Source: HRBIN01 sp038891515 (GTDB lineage Archaea > Thermoproteota > Nitrososphaeria_A > Caldarchaeales > Caldarchaeaceae). Taken from it: a stretch of DNA of 11,601 nt. The notes beneath the pieces were generated by a model, which worked only from the letters and a program-made list of their open reading frames with translations, had not been told where the DNA came from and did not search any database. The first letter of the stretch is position 1. Each line of letters opens with the position of its first letter. This document shows, piece after piece, positions 1 through 6,182 of this stretch. The stretch lies in the NCBI GenBank assembly GCA_038891515.1, contig JAWAEB010000049.1:1-11601 (forward strand), in the 5' to 3' direction. Position numbers and translations under genes: made by a program.

Positions 1-116
1 CTAAACAACTGGACTGGCCTAACGTATACTCTATGAACCATAAGCTAGAGCTACGCTAGGCTGGCCAAAAACATTATGAATCAAGCTTAGTCATCACAAA
101 ATATCCGGTTAAAGAC

Positions 117-857
117 TTGGTAGAATACAACTACGACTCGTTCGTAGAGTTCTATAGGGATAAATATGCTAGTCTCGTTAGACAGTTTAGGGAGAGACCT
201 AGGGTTGGGGAGCCAGCACCACTCTTCGAGGCATACACCCTCGATGGCTACATGGTCAGGCTATCAGACCTGATGGGACGTAGGCACGTCGTCCTAGAAT
301 TCGGATGCATCACCTGCCCACCCTTCATACTAAGCATCAAGCATGGCCAGCATTCATTCAGCGAACTTTGGAGGAGGTACTCCAGCCTAGGCTTCGAGTT
401 CTTCATAGTCTATACAAATGAGGCTCACCCAGGCGAAGAGGTCAGACCGCTGAGGTCCTATGAGGAGAAGCTCGAGCACGCCCAGATGCTTAGGGATGAT
501 GAGCATGTGGAGATCCCCATACTTGTGGATGGTCTGTCGGGACAGCTGCACCTCTCATACGGAGGCCTGCCCAACTCCTGCTTTGTCATAGATAAGAACG
601 GTATGCTGATCTACAAGTCTCAATGGGCTGATATGGATGAGCTGGAGAAGGTTCTAAACACAGTCATCAGGTATGAGGAGGCTCTAATGGAGGGTGGGAG
701 AATTATCGAGTTCAACTACTCTGAGAAGCTGGTGTATCGGGACCTTGAGATGCGTCTGGACTATGAGACTGTTAGGAGGGTGAGAAGGGAAGTTTTGGAG
801 AGAGCTGGTAGGAAGGCTGTGGATGAGCTTGAGAGGTCACTCAACTACAAGTCCTGA
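117..857 (+). CDS. Deiodinase-like thioredoxin-fold redox protein
   Basis: 246 residues, probably cytosolic (no signal peptide or membrane segment). A thioredoxin/peroxiredoxin-type fold runs from about residue 30 to 185: VGEPAP at 30-35, then the active-site stretch EFGCITCPPF at 61-70, then NEAHP at 101-105. Vertebrate iodothyronine deiodinases have FGSCTUPPF followed by EEAHP, so the alignment puts Cys67 at the selenocysteine position and keeps the Glu/His pair (Glu102, His104) of that family. Cys64 with Cys67 also makes a CxxC pair, as in thioredoxins. Both Cys codons are TGC (306-308, 315-317), so no selenocysteine is involved. The last 60 residues are a charged, probably helical tail. 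The TTG at 117 is the only usual start codon between the in-frame stop at 57-59 and Met46. The 3' end overlaps the methyltransferase gene by 35 bases, so the two are likely cotranscribed. Role is inferred: a thiol oxidoreductase or peroxidase; real deiodination is unlikely to be its job. The family call is fairly sure, the substrate unknown. Confidence 0.85.
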   Translation: MVEYNYDSFVEFYRDKYASLVRQFRERPRVGEPAPLFEAYTLDGYMVRLSDLMGRRHVVLEFGCITCPPFILSIKHGQHSFSELWRRYSSLGFEFFIVYTNEAHPGEEVRPLRSYEEKLEHAQMLRDDEHVEIPILVDGLSGQLHLSYGGLPNSCFVIDKNGMLIYKSQWADMDELEKVLNTVIRYEEALMEGGRIIEFNYSEKLVYRDLEMRLDYETVRRVRREVLERAGRKAVDELERSLNYKS

Positions 858-1410
858 TAGTGCTGGCCGCAGCATAGACAGGGTGCTCACCCGAATCGAG
901 GCTGAGGTGGCCGCTGGTAGGCCCATCCCAATAATCGGGCCGGTGAAGGGTAGGATACTATACCTTCTCACCAGAGCTGTGAAGCCAAGGCTTGTTCTGG
1001 AGCTGGGGACTGCTGTGGGCTACTCAACCCTCCTCATAGCAAAGGCTGTCAGAGGTGGTGGCAGAATCGTGACTGTGGAGCGGGACCCAACTCTAGCTGC
1101 AGAGGCTGTGGAAAACCTCCGGGAAGCTGGTGTTGGAGATATGGTGGATGTCGTTGTGGATGAAGCTCTTGCTACACTGAAGAAGTTGAGAGGTGTTTAC
1201 GACTTAGTATTCCTAGATATTGAAAAGAGATATTATGTGGCTGCTCTGGAGATTTGTGTAGGGCTTTTAAGGCCAGGCGGGGCCCTGATAGCGGATAATG
1301 TGATGTGGGATGAGCTTAGGGAGTTTAGGGATGCTATACTCAACCACAGTAGCCTAGAGTCAGCCATCATACCTGTAGGGGACGGCCTAGCCCTCTCGAT
1401 CAGAGCCTAG
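823..1410 (+). CDS. SAM-dependent O-methyltransferase (family 3, COMT-like)
   Basis: 195 residues, close to the usual size of bacterial and archaeal family-3 O-methyltransferases (COG4122 type). A single Rossmann-like domain is visible: SAM-binding motif ELGTAVGYS at 60-68, Glu87 at the end of strand 2 where the SAM ribose is usually held, LDIEKRYY at 131-138 and ADNVMW at 157-162. Asp132, Asp158 and Asn159 match the divalent-metal ligands of catechol O-methyltransferase-like enzymes. The upstream phrase RPIPIIGP at 33-40 is also typical. The ATG at 823 lies inside the preceding gene, with GGAAGG at 811-816 as a well-spaced ribosome binding site, which supports this start and suggests translational coupling. 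The GTG at 883 is a possible shorter start. The substrate cannot be told from sequence; a catechol-like, phenolic or other small hydroxylated compound is usual for the family. Its 3' end overlaps the convergent small gene by 24 bases. Confidence 0.85.
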   Translation: MSLRGHSTTSPDSAGRSIDRVLTRIEAEVAAGRPIPIIGPVKGRILYLLTRAVKPRLVLELGTAVGYSTLLIAKAVRGGGRIVTVERDPTLAAEAVENLREAGVGDMVDVVVDEALATLKKLRGVYDLVFLDIEKRYYVAALEICVGLLRPGGALIADNVMWDELREFRDAILNHSSLESAIIPVGDGLALSIRA

Positions 1411-1653
1411 CCTATACACCTCATAGACCTCCCGGACTAGCTTCGGCGGGTTGAGAAAAGTGTCGATCCAGCTCCTGCATATGTAGCGGCCTGACTCATC
1501 ATGCATGACTAACGGCAACCCCATTCCAGCGAGTCGGGTACCCCTGTAAAGCCTATATTTGGCCACTATCTTTGGCGGAGCCTCTCCCTTTTCCAAGAGC
1601 CTATACCTAGTCTTGCTTGGGAAGAAAGTCATTGGATGCTGGTCTTGGAGCAT
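1387..1653 (-). CDS. Hypothetical small basic protein
   Basis: 88 residues, not recognised. It fills the gap between the methyltransferase and the tRNA thiolation gene, where no other frame offers a plausible product. The protein is rich in Arg, Tyr and Lys, with no membrane segment and a single Cys (residue 59). A Gly/Leu/Pro-containing middle (GMGLPLVMHDESGRYICR at 43-60) looks like a small beta-structured domain, and the end is probably helical. Met8 (start near 1632) is an equally possible start. It converges on the methyltransferase with a 24-base overlap of coding ends, and its 5' end lies 30 bases from the divergent thiolation gene. No function can be assigned; the call as a real gene rests on gap filling and a protein-like composition. 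Confidence 0.55.
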   Translation of the reverse strand: MLQDQHPMTFFPSKTRYRLLEKGEAPPKIVAKYRLYRGTRLAGMGLPLVMHDESGRYICRSWIDTFLNPPKLVREVYEVYRLGSDREG

Positions 1654-1663
1654 CTATAAAAAC
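1654..1663 (+). promoter_or_regulatory. TATA box of the tRNA thiolation gene
   Basis: The sequence CTATAAAAAC matches the archaeal TATA element. Its centre (about 1658-1659) is 26-29 bases ahead of the GTG at 1684 and the ATG at 1687, the spacing expected when transcription starts at or next to the start codon. This points to a leaderless messenger. The element lies in the 30-base space between divergent genes. Confidence 0.6.
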
Positions 1664-1686
1664 ATCTCGCTGACACAACATATGTG

Positions 1687-2601
1687 ATGCAGGCCACCAA
1701 GACTATGGAGACTTGCAATATTTGTGGCGAGGGGAGGGCTGTCTATCGGAGACCCTACTCAGGCGAGACTTTCTGCCGCCGCTGCTTCATAGAAGCTTTT
1801 GAGAAGAGGGTTATGAGGACAGTCTCAGCCTACAAGATGTTTAGGCGGAATGATAGAATAGCCGTGGCTGTCTCAGGGGGTAAGGACAGCCTAGCCCTCC
1901 TGCAGGTCCTTGCAAAAATCGAGAGGCGATACCCTGATGCTAGCCTTTTCGCTGTTACGGTGGATGAGGGTATTGAGGGGTATAGGACCGAGTCTGTTGC
2001 CAACGCTGTGGCTGTGGCTGAGAGACTAGACATCCCCATACATGTCGTAACATTCGAAGAGCTTTACGGGGTCAATCTCATGGAGATTATGGAGCGGCCT
2101 GAGATCTCTAGGTCTGGACTTCTGGCGTGCAGTGTGTGCGGCCCGCTGAGGCGGAAGGCGATAAACTATGCTGCGAGAAGGCTTGGAGCTACTGTGGTGG
2201 CTACAGCCCACACTCTTGATGATATTGTCCAGACCTATATGATGAAGGTGTTCAGGGGTGAGTTGGGCTATACTGATGTTGGTCTGAGAAGTGATGGCCC
2301 GGCCATACCCCGTGTATCCCCCTTCAGACTATCTCCCGAGAAGGAGGTTGTCCTCTACGCATATTTCACAGGCATACCGTTTCAGACACATGCATGTCCC
2401 AACGCACACATGGCCATGCGGAACCCGATAAAGGAGTTTCTCGCAGCTTATGAGGAGAGGCATCCGGGAGCACTCTACGCTGCCCTGAGAAGCTTCGAGC
2501 GGGTGAAGACTGCAAATAACAAGAGCCTCTGCTACTGTGAGAGCTGCGGCGAGCCCACAAGCCGGAGAAGGTGCAGACCATGTGAGATACTTATTGGCTA
2601 G
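1687..2601 (+). CDS. tRNA 2-thiolation enzyme, Ncs6/TtuA family
   Basis: 304 residues from the ATG at 1687 (a GTG at 1684 directly before it is equally open; residue numbers here count from that GTG). N-terminal zinc site: Cys11, Cys14, Cys31, Cys34. PP-loop ATPase motif SGGKDS at 64-69, which adenylates the target base. Cys149 and Cys152 (CSVC) plus Cys238 match the three cysteines that hold the [4Fe-4S] cluster in TtuA. C-terminal zinc ribbon: Cys285, Cys288, Cys297, Cys300. The usual family order is complete. Known members put sulfur on a tRNA uridine (U54 in TtuA, wobble U34 in Ncs6/Ctu1), taking sulfur from a ubiquitin-like carrier. Which position this one modifies is not clear from sequence. 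The sulfur donor could be a carrier such as the CysO-like protein at 8966, but that is inference. Its stop codon overlaps the convergent protease stop by four bases (CTAG). Confidence 0.9.
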   Translation: MQATKTMETCNICGEGRAVYRRPYSGETFCRRCFIEAFEKRVMRTVSAYKMFRRNDRIAVAVSGGKDSLALLQVLAKIERRYPDASLFAVTVDEGIEGYRTESVANAVAVAERLDIPIHVVTFEELYGVNLMEIMERPEISRSGLLACSVCGPLRRKAINYAARRLGATVVATAHTLDDIVQTYMMKVFRGELGYTDVGLRSDGPAIPRVSPFRLSPEKEVVLYAYFTGIPFQTHACPNAHMAMRNPIKEFLAAYEERHPGALYAALRSFERVKTANNKSLCYCESCGEPTSRRRCRPCEILIG

Positions 2602-3740
2602 AGCTGGAAGAAGCCGAAGAATCTGTATGTCATGAATATATTGGATGCCAAGAGGAGAAGGCATGCTGCGGTGGCTATGGTCGAGGCCTCAGCAACCCTC
2701 TTCACGTTATGGCGTTCGAGGAAGGCTCTCAACATTATGTTTCCATCAAGCATTTGTATTGGAAGCATGTTGAAGACTGCGACTCCCAAGGAGACGAGCT
2801 GAAGCCAGAAGAGCGATTTATAGAAGTTGTAGACTGTAGCCGGCTCGCCCACCCCCCATCTCAGCGGCACATAGCTATCCACCTGAGTCACTCCCAACGA
2901 CCGGATGAGAGCGCCGAGAGGCAGAGACATCCCAACAGCCTCGGGTCTTATTTGGAATGTGTAGGTGTTGAGTACTCCCGAGACTGTCACCGTCTCACCC
3001 AAGGTTATGTTGACACCTCTAGCGGTCTGACTGTTAACAGGCAATCCATCAATGCTCACCACCACCTCATTAACCGGTATTCGGGAATACTCTTCAGTCT
3101 GAACTACGAATAGGCCCGCCTCATATGGTGAAAATAATCCATACATGGTTAGGACGACTAGGAAACCGACGGTGAGGTTGGCGAATGAGCCCACTGCTGC
3201 CACCCTCATCCTAGCACCCGGCGGTGACTTCTTGAACGTCTCCTCATCAGGCTCTACAAATCCTCCCGGTAGTATGAAGATTAGGAAGATACCGGCTGAC
3301 TTGACGGGCAGCCCCTCACGCCTCGCTATTATTCCATGGAGTCCTTCATGAGTGAGGAGGACTACTCCGAAGGCTATGAGTAGGTATGGTATCTGCTCAA
3401 TTCTTATAGTGACGCCTATGATTAGTGGTATGACTATGTTCTGCGGCCCCACAGTCTCAGGTCTGAGAATATAGGTGGCTAGGTTTGATGATAGTATGTA
3501 GATGGCGAAAGCCGCCAAACCCACCCCCACCACTGTGGCAGCCCTAGAAACAGCATCCCAGAGCCTAGGAGCTAGTCCCGCAATCCTATCAAGCGGCCCA
3601 GCCACACCCCTGCTCCTGATTATCAGGAATAGCGGGTAGAGGGATATGTTGGTAGTCTTCCACTTGAAAACATATGTGAAGACTAGATAGGCGAGGACCC
3701 ATGCGCCAGCTATCCCCGCCAACACCAGCTCAATAGTCAT
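2598..3740 (-). CDS. Site-2 protease family (M50) membrane metalloprotease
   Basis: 380 residues, an integral membrane zinc protease. Hydrophobic segments are seen at about 3-25, 66-92, 116-139, 178-203, 308-328 and 353-372. The zinc-binding HEGLH (His131, Glu132, His135) sits in the third of these. The third ligand motif, NMLPIQMLDG at 324-333 (Asp332), sits in the fifth, where the family pattern NxxPxxxLDG is expected. FVEPDEE at 161-167 follows the catalytic helix. Between about 206 and 266 lies a soluble region with VVSIDGLPVNS, typical of the PDZ-like domain of this family. Such proteases cut transmembrane anchors of regulators or other membrane proteins; the substrate here is unknown. 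The ATG at 3740 gives a sensible N-terminal helix. A TATA-like element lies 31-38 bases upstream. The gene is alone on its strand, convergent with the thiolation gene and divergent from the unknown gene at 3792. Confidence 0.88.
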   Translation of the reverse strand: MTIELVLAGIAGAWVLAYLVFTYVFKWKTTNISLYPLFLIIRSRGVAGPLDRIAGLAPRLWDAVSRAATVVGVGLAAFAIYILSSNLATYILRPETVGPQNIVIPLIIGVTIRIEQIPYLLIAFGVVLLTHEGLHGIIARREGLPVKSAGIFLIFILPGGFVEPDEETFKKSPPGARMRVAAVGSFANLTVGFLVVLTMYGLFSPYEAGLFVVQTEEYSRIPVNEVVVSIDGLPVNSQTARGVNITLGETVTVSGVLNTYTFQIRPEAVGMSLPLGALIRSLGVTQVDSYVPLRWGVGEPATVYNFYKSLFWLQLVSLGVAVFNMLPIQMLDGNIMLRAFLERHNVKRVAEASTIATAACLLLLASNIFMTYRFFGFFQL

Positions 3741-3770
3741 CCAGTCCGAGCCCCACTAACTCCCTAATGA

Positions 3771-3778
3771 GTTTAAAC
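3771..3778. promoter_or_regulatory. Palindromic TATA-like element between divergent genes
   Basis: GTTTAAAC is a perfect 8-base palindrome in the 51-base space between the protease (start 3740, minus) and the unknown gene (start 3792, plus). It is the only TATA-like stretch there. Its centre is 34 bases from the protease ATG, allowing a leader of about 8 bases. Transcription to the right would begin near 3800, which fits the TTG at 3816 better than the GTG at 3792. Use in both directions is inferred. Confidence 0.4.
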
Positions 3779-3791
3779 AAATGTTCTTTAG

Positions 3792-4247
3792 GTGGGTGGG
3801 GCATGCGATTGTTGCTTGCCCCACCACATACGTTGCGTCGTTGAGGAGACGTGGCTGACGGAGAGCAGGCAGCTACCCACATGGCTGGCAGCGGAGAGGC
3901 TAGCAGGCCAGCTAAGCCCATCCAACATGCACCTGTTCAAGATGTTAAGGAAGAAGCGTCTCGCGAGTTCTGATGAGGTGAAGGCATGGCTTGATGCTTT
4001 CTTCAAAATCCGTGACTATGTTCCACCGAAGCCGCCAGTAGATCTAAGCAAGTTCTACAACCCCTCAGGTATTCTCGACACCAGCTCGCTGGCCAAGACC
4101 CTTGGTGTAGATGCCTCTGAGGCGATGGTGAGGCTGAAGATGCTGGATAAGGCTTTGATGGTGGCTGTGGTGGAGGAGATACTCCAATCGGTAAAGCATA
4201 GCCATGAGCATCAACACGTGATCGAGTTTGTTAGGAGCAGGGCCTAG
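3792..4247 (+). CDS. Hypothetical protein with His-rich C-terminal segment
   Basis: 151 residues from the GTG at 3792; not recognised. The body (about 35-145) is mostly helical in character, with LPTWLAAERLAGQL at 28-41, a Pro-rich linker PPKPPVD at 78-84 and a second helical part after NPSGILDTSSLAKTLGVDASE (90-110). The latter reads like a small winged-helix or adaptor domain, but no motif proves it. Near the end is KHSHEHQH (134-141), which could bind a metal. The start is uncertain. GTG 3792 adds a Cys/His-rich N-terminus (Cys5, Cys7, Cys8, His11, His12, Cys15). TTG 3816 would drop most of this, and the segment coincides with an inverted repeat. ATG 3927 would remove 45 residues of protein-like sequence and is less likely. 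The stop overlaps that of the convergent gene in a shared CTAG. Confidence 0.6.
   Translation: MGGACDCCLPHHIRCVVEETWLTESRQLPTWLAAERLAGQLSPSNMHLFKMLRKKRLASSDEVKAWLDAFFKIRDYVPPKPPVDLSKFYNPSGILDTSSLAKTLGVDASEAMVRLKMLDKALMVAVVEEILQSVKHSHEHQHVIEFVRSRA
3795..3825. repeat. 9-bp perfect inverted repeat at the gene start
   Basis: Left arm GGTGGGGCA at 3795-3803 and right arm TGCCCCACC at 3817-3825 are exact reverse complements, with a 13-base loop at 3804-3816. The repeat is GC-rich and has no T-run after it, so it does not look like a terminator. It lies 17 bases downstream of the palindromic TATA-like element, and thus about at the expected transcription start. It could be an operator or a hairpin at the messenger 5' end. 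Confidence 0.6.
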
Positions 4248-4777
4248 GGCCCGAACACTTCAGTTAGATCAACCAAGAGTATGATGCCGCTGGAGGCTGG
4301 GAACGCTCCACCCTTCTTCAACTCGCCTATAACATTGTCCACACGGTCGGTCAGCTCTTCAAAGCTCTGGGACTCCACTGGAACGAGAACTACCGAGAAG
4401 CTTGGATTTCTCTTAACCTCCTGCAAGTCATCATCGGTTACTGGGAAGACGATCCAAGTCACCCTCCGGAGCTTGTGCTGAGGCGCGGCCACAACCCAGA
4501 GGTCATATCCCTGACCCACAAGTGGGTCAAGCAGGTGGAAGGAGGCGGTCTCCCTGAAGCCCTCCCACAGCTCTCCGAAGACATCCGTCGGAACACCTAC
4601 CATCAGAATATTTCTGCCTGGAAGCTCTGTAACCTCGCCCGGCTCTGTCTCCCCGATGGCTGTTATGGTGCCTGGCATAACCCTGTTATCATAGCCCTTA
4701 TACATCTCAAAGATGGGTTTGTAGGACTCGATCTTGGAGAAGGATTCTATGAGGTTGGCCTCATCTTCATGCCTCAT
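4244..4777 (-). CDS. Hypothetical protein in the aspartate kinase operon
   Basis: 177 residues from the ATG at 4777. This start is one base after the aspartate kinase stop (TAA, 4781-4779) and has GGAAGG eight bases before it, so it is preferred over the TTG at 4795 (183 residues, 17-base overlap). Not recognised. No membrane segment, no signal peptide and no cysteine. Several beta-strand-like stretches are visible (NILMVGVP, YDLWVVAAP, TWIVFPV, SFSVVLVPV, GIILLVDL) alternating with charged helices, suggesting a soluble alpha/beta domain. The C-terminus is short after the last strand. Its position as third gene after homoserine dehydrogenase and aspartate kinase suggests a link to that pathway, but nothing in the sequence shows an enzyme site. 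The opposite-strand frame at 4475-4816 is judged a shadow. Confidence 0.7.
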   Translation of the reverse strand: MRHEDEANLIESFSKIESYKPIFEMYKGYDNRVMPGTITAIGETEPGEVTELPGRNILMVGVPTDVFGELWEGFRETASFHLLDPLVGQGYDLWVVAAPQHKLRRVTWIVFPVTDDDLQEVKRNPSFSVVLVPVESQSFEELTDRVDNVIGELKKGGAFPASSGIILLVDLTEVFGP

Positions 4778-4778
4778 C

Positions 4779-6182
4779 TTATCGCCTTCCGCCAAGTCTA
4801 TACTCGGCGTGTATAGCCCTCACAGCCTCCACCGCCTGGTCCTCCTTCACCACGAAGCTGATGTTAAGCTCTGAGCTACCCTGGGCGATCATACGCACAT
4901 TCACAGCACGGGACGCCACCGCTCCAAACACACGGCTGGCAATTCCCGGCGTCCCCTTCATACCCTCACCCACCACAGCTATTACCGCCACATCATCCTC
5001 ACTCTCAACCGAGGCAACAATGCCCGTGCCCAGAAGAGCCTTCTCAATAGCTGAGACAGCCCTATCCATGCTCTCCCTCCTCACAATAAGTGAGATGCTG
5101 GACTCCGAGACACTCTGGGATATCATCATCACATTCACACCAGCCCTAGATAGCGTCTCCAGTATTTTCACCGTCGTGCCGGGTCGGCCCACCATGCTCG
5201 GACCCCTCACCGTCAGCATCCCCACATTATTCACCAGAAGCACAGCCTTGACCGGCCCGGTATCAGCTGCAGAAGCCTTCTCGGTCACAGTAGTCCCCTT
5301 GGCCTCCGGGTTAAAGGTGTTTCTAATTCTCACAGGTATTCTGGCCATCATGGCAGGCTCTAGGGCTCTTGGGTGGAGGCCTTTGGCACCGAACAGCGCC
5401 ATCTCAATCGCCTCATTATAGGATACACTCTCGAGGACGCGGCTGTCGTGAACTATTGCTGGATTTCCCGACATAAGACCATCCACATCTGTCCACAGCT
5501 GGACCTCATCAGCCCCTATGCAGTAGGCTAGAAGTGTTGCGGTGTAGTCTGAGCCACCTCTGCCCAGCGTTGTTATCACACCCTCCTCGTTTGTGGCGAT
5601 GAAGCCAGTGACCACTGGTGTGTAGCCCTCATCCAAGAGCCTAGTCAGTCTTCTCCTCACATTCAGCCTAGTTACCTCTAGGAGGGGTGTGGCATCGCCG
5701 AATGATGAGTCGGTGACTATACCTGCCTCACCGCCGTCAAGGTACTGAGCCTTCAAACCCCTAGAGAGGAGAAGTCCTGCGAAGATTCTCGTGGAGAGCC
5801 TCTCGCCGAATGAGAGGATGTAGTCTATGCTTCTGGGTGTTGCCTCCCTGAGATAAAGTATGCCACTCACCGCCCGCCTCAGCTCCCTCAGCAGCTGGTC
5901 CACCATAGAGCCCACCTCATCCCTCACCCGCACATCCTCCAACGCCTCCAGCAGCCGGCGGTGCAGGGACTCGAGCTCGCCGAGAGTCTTCTCCACATAC
6001 TCAGACCTTCCACGCTTAGCCATATCAACAAGGGCCACCAATCGGTCAGTTACGTCGTCGGCGCCGGAGCAGACAACCACCACCTCATTCCTATCCGACG
6101 TGGCCTTCACAAGGTCTGCAGCCCTTGACATCCTATCGGGCTCGGCCAGTGAGGAACCGCCGAACTTCATCACTATCCTCAT
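4779..6182 (-). CDS. lysC: Aspartate kinase with two ACT domains
   Basis: 467 residues, usual length for a monofunctional aspartate kinase. It phosphorylates L-aspartate, the first step towards lysine, threonine and methionine. Amino-acid kinase domain at about 1-300: KFGGSS at 6-11, FGERLS at 125-130, TTLGRGGSDYTA at 204-215, WTDVDG at 230-235 and LHPRA at 269-273. Two ACT domains follow at about 318-390 and 398-465, each with the same turn: MISQSVSESSISLIV at 353-367 and MIAQGSSELNISFVV at 431-445. In this family those sites bind the inhibitor (lysine or threonine), so feedback control of the activity is likely. The ATG overlaps the homoserine dehydrogenase stop in an ATGA, and the next gene starts one base after its stop, showing a three-gene operon. 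Whether lysine or threonine is the effector cannot be told here. Confidence 0.95.
   Translation of the reverse strand: MRIVMKFGGSSLAEPDRMSRAADLVKATSDRNEVVVVCSGADDVTDRLVALVDMAKRGRSEYVEKTLGELESLHRRLLEALEDVRVRDEVGSMVDQLLRELRRAVSGILYLREATPRSIDYILSFGERLSTRIFAGLLLSRGLKAQYLDGGEAGIVTDSSFGDATPLLEVTRLNVRRRLTRLLDEGYTPVVTGFIATNEEGVITTLGRGGSDYTATLLAYCIGADEVQLWTDVDGLMSGNPAIVHDSRVLESVSYNEAIEMALFGAKGLHPRALEPAMMARIPVRIRNTFNPEAKGTTVTEKASAADTGPVKAVLLVNNVGMLTVRGPSMVGRPGTTVKILETLSRAGVNVMMISQSVSESSISLIVRRESMDRAVSAIEKALLGTGIVASVESEDDVAVIAVVGEGMKGTPGIASRVFGAVASRAVNVRMIAQGSSELNISFVVKEDQAVEAVRAIHAEYRLGGRR

Noticed and set aside
1..41. Possible 5' end of a minus-strand gene (ATG at 41-39, 13 open codons to the window edge).
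   Set aside because: Only 13 codons with no recognisable motif; an open frame of this length is common by chance.
1..116. Search for a tRNA, repeat or promoter in the left edge.
   Set aside because: No cloverleaf or clear TATA element at the right distance from the TTG at 117; CATTATGAAT near 72-81 is too weak to call.
306..317. Possible selenocysteine in the deiodinase-like active site.
   Set aside because: Both active-site codons are TGC; there is no in-frame TGA.
2709..3113. Plus-strand open frame inside the M50 protease gene.
   Set aside because: Opposite strand of a well-supported protease with complete zinc motifs; the product has no protein-like pattern.
3730..4006. Two minus-strand frames opposite the gene at 3792.
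   Set aside because: Low-complexity shadows; they overlap the divergent promoter region and the protease start.
4475..4816. Plus-strand open frame opposite the hom-lysC operon's third gene.
   Set aside because: The minus-strand frame has a good ribosome binding site and operon spacing; this one has neither.
4861..5421. Long plus-strand frame of 186 codons opposite aspartate kinase.
   Set aside because: A Ser/Thr/Pro-rich mirror of the kinase ACT region, a typical shadow frame.
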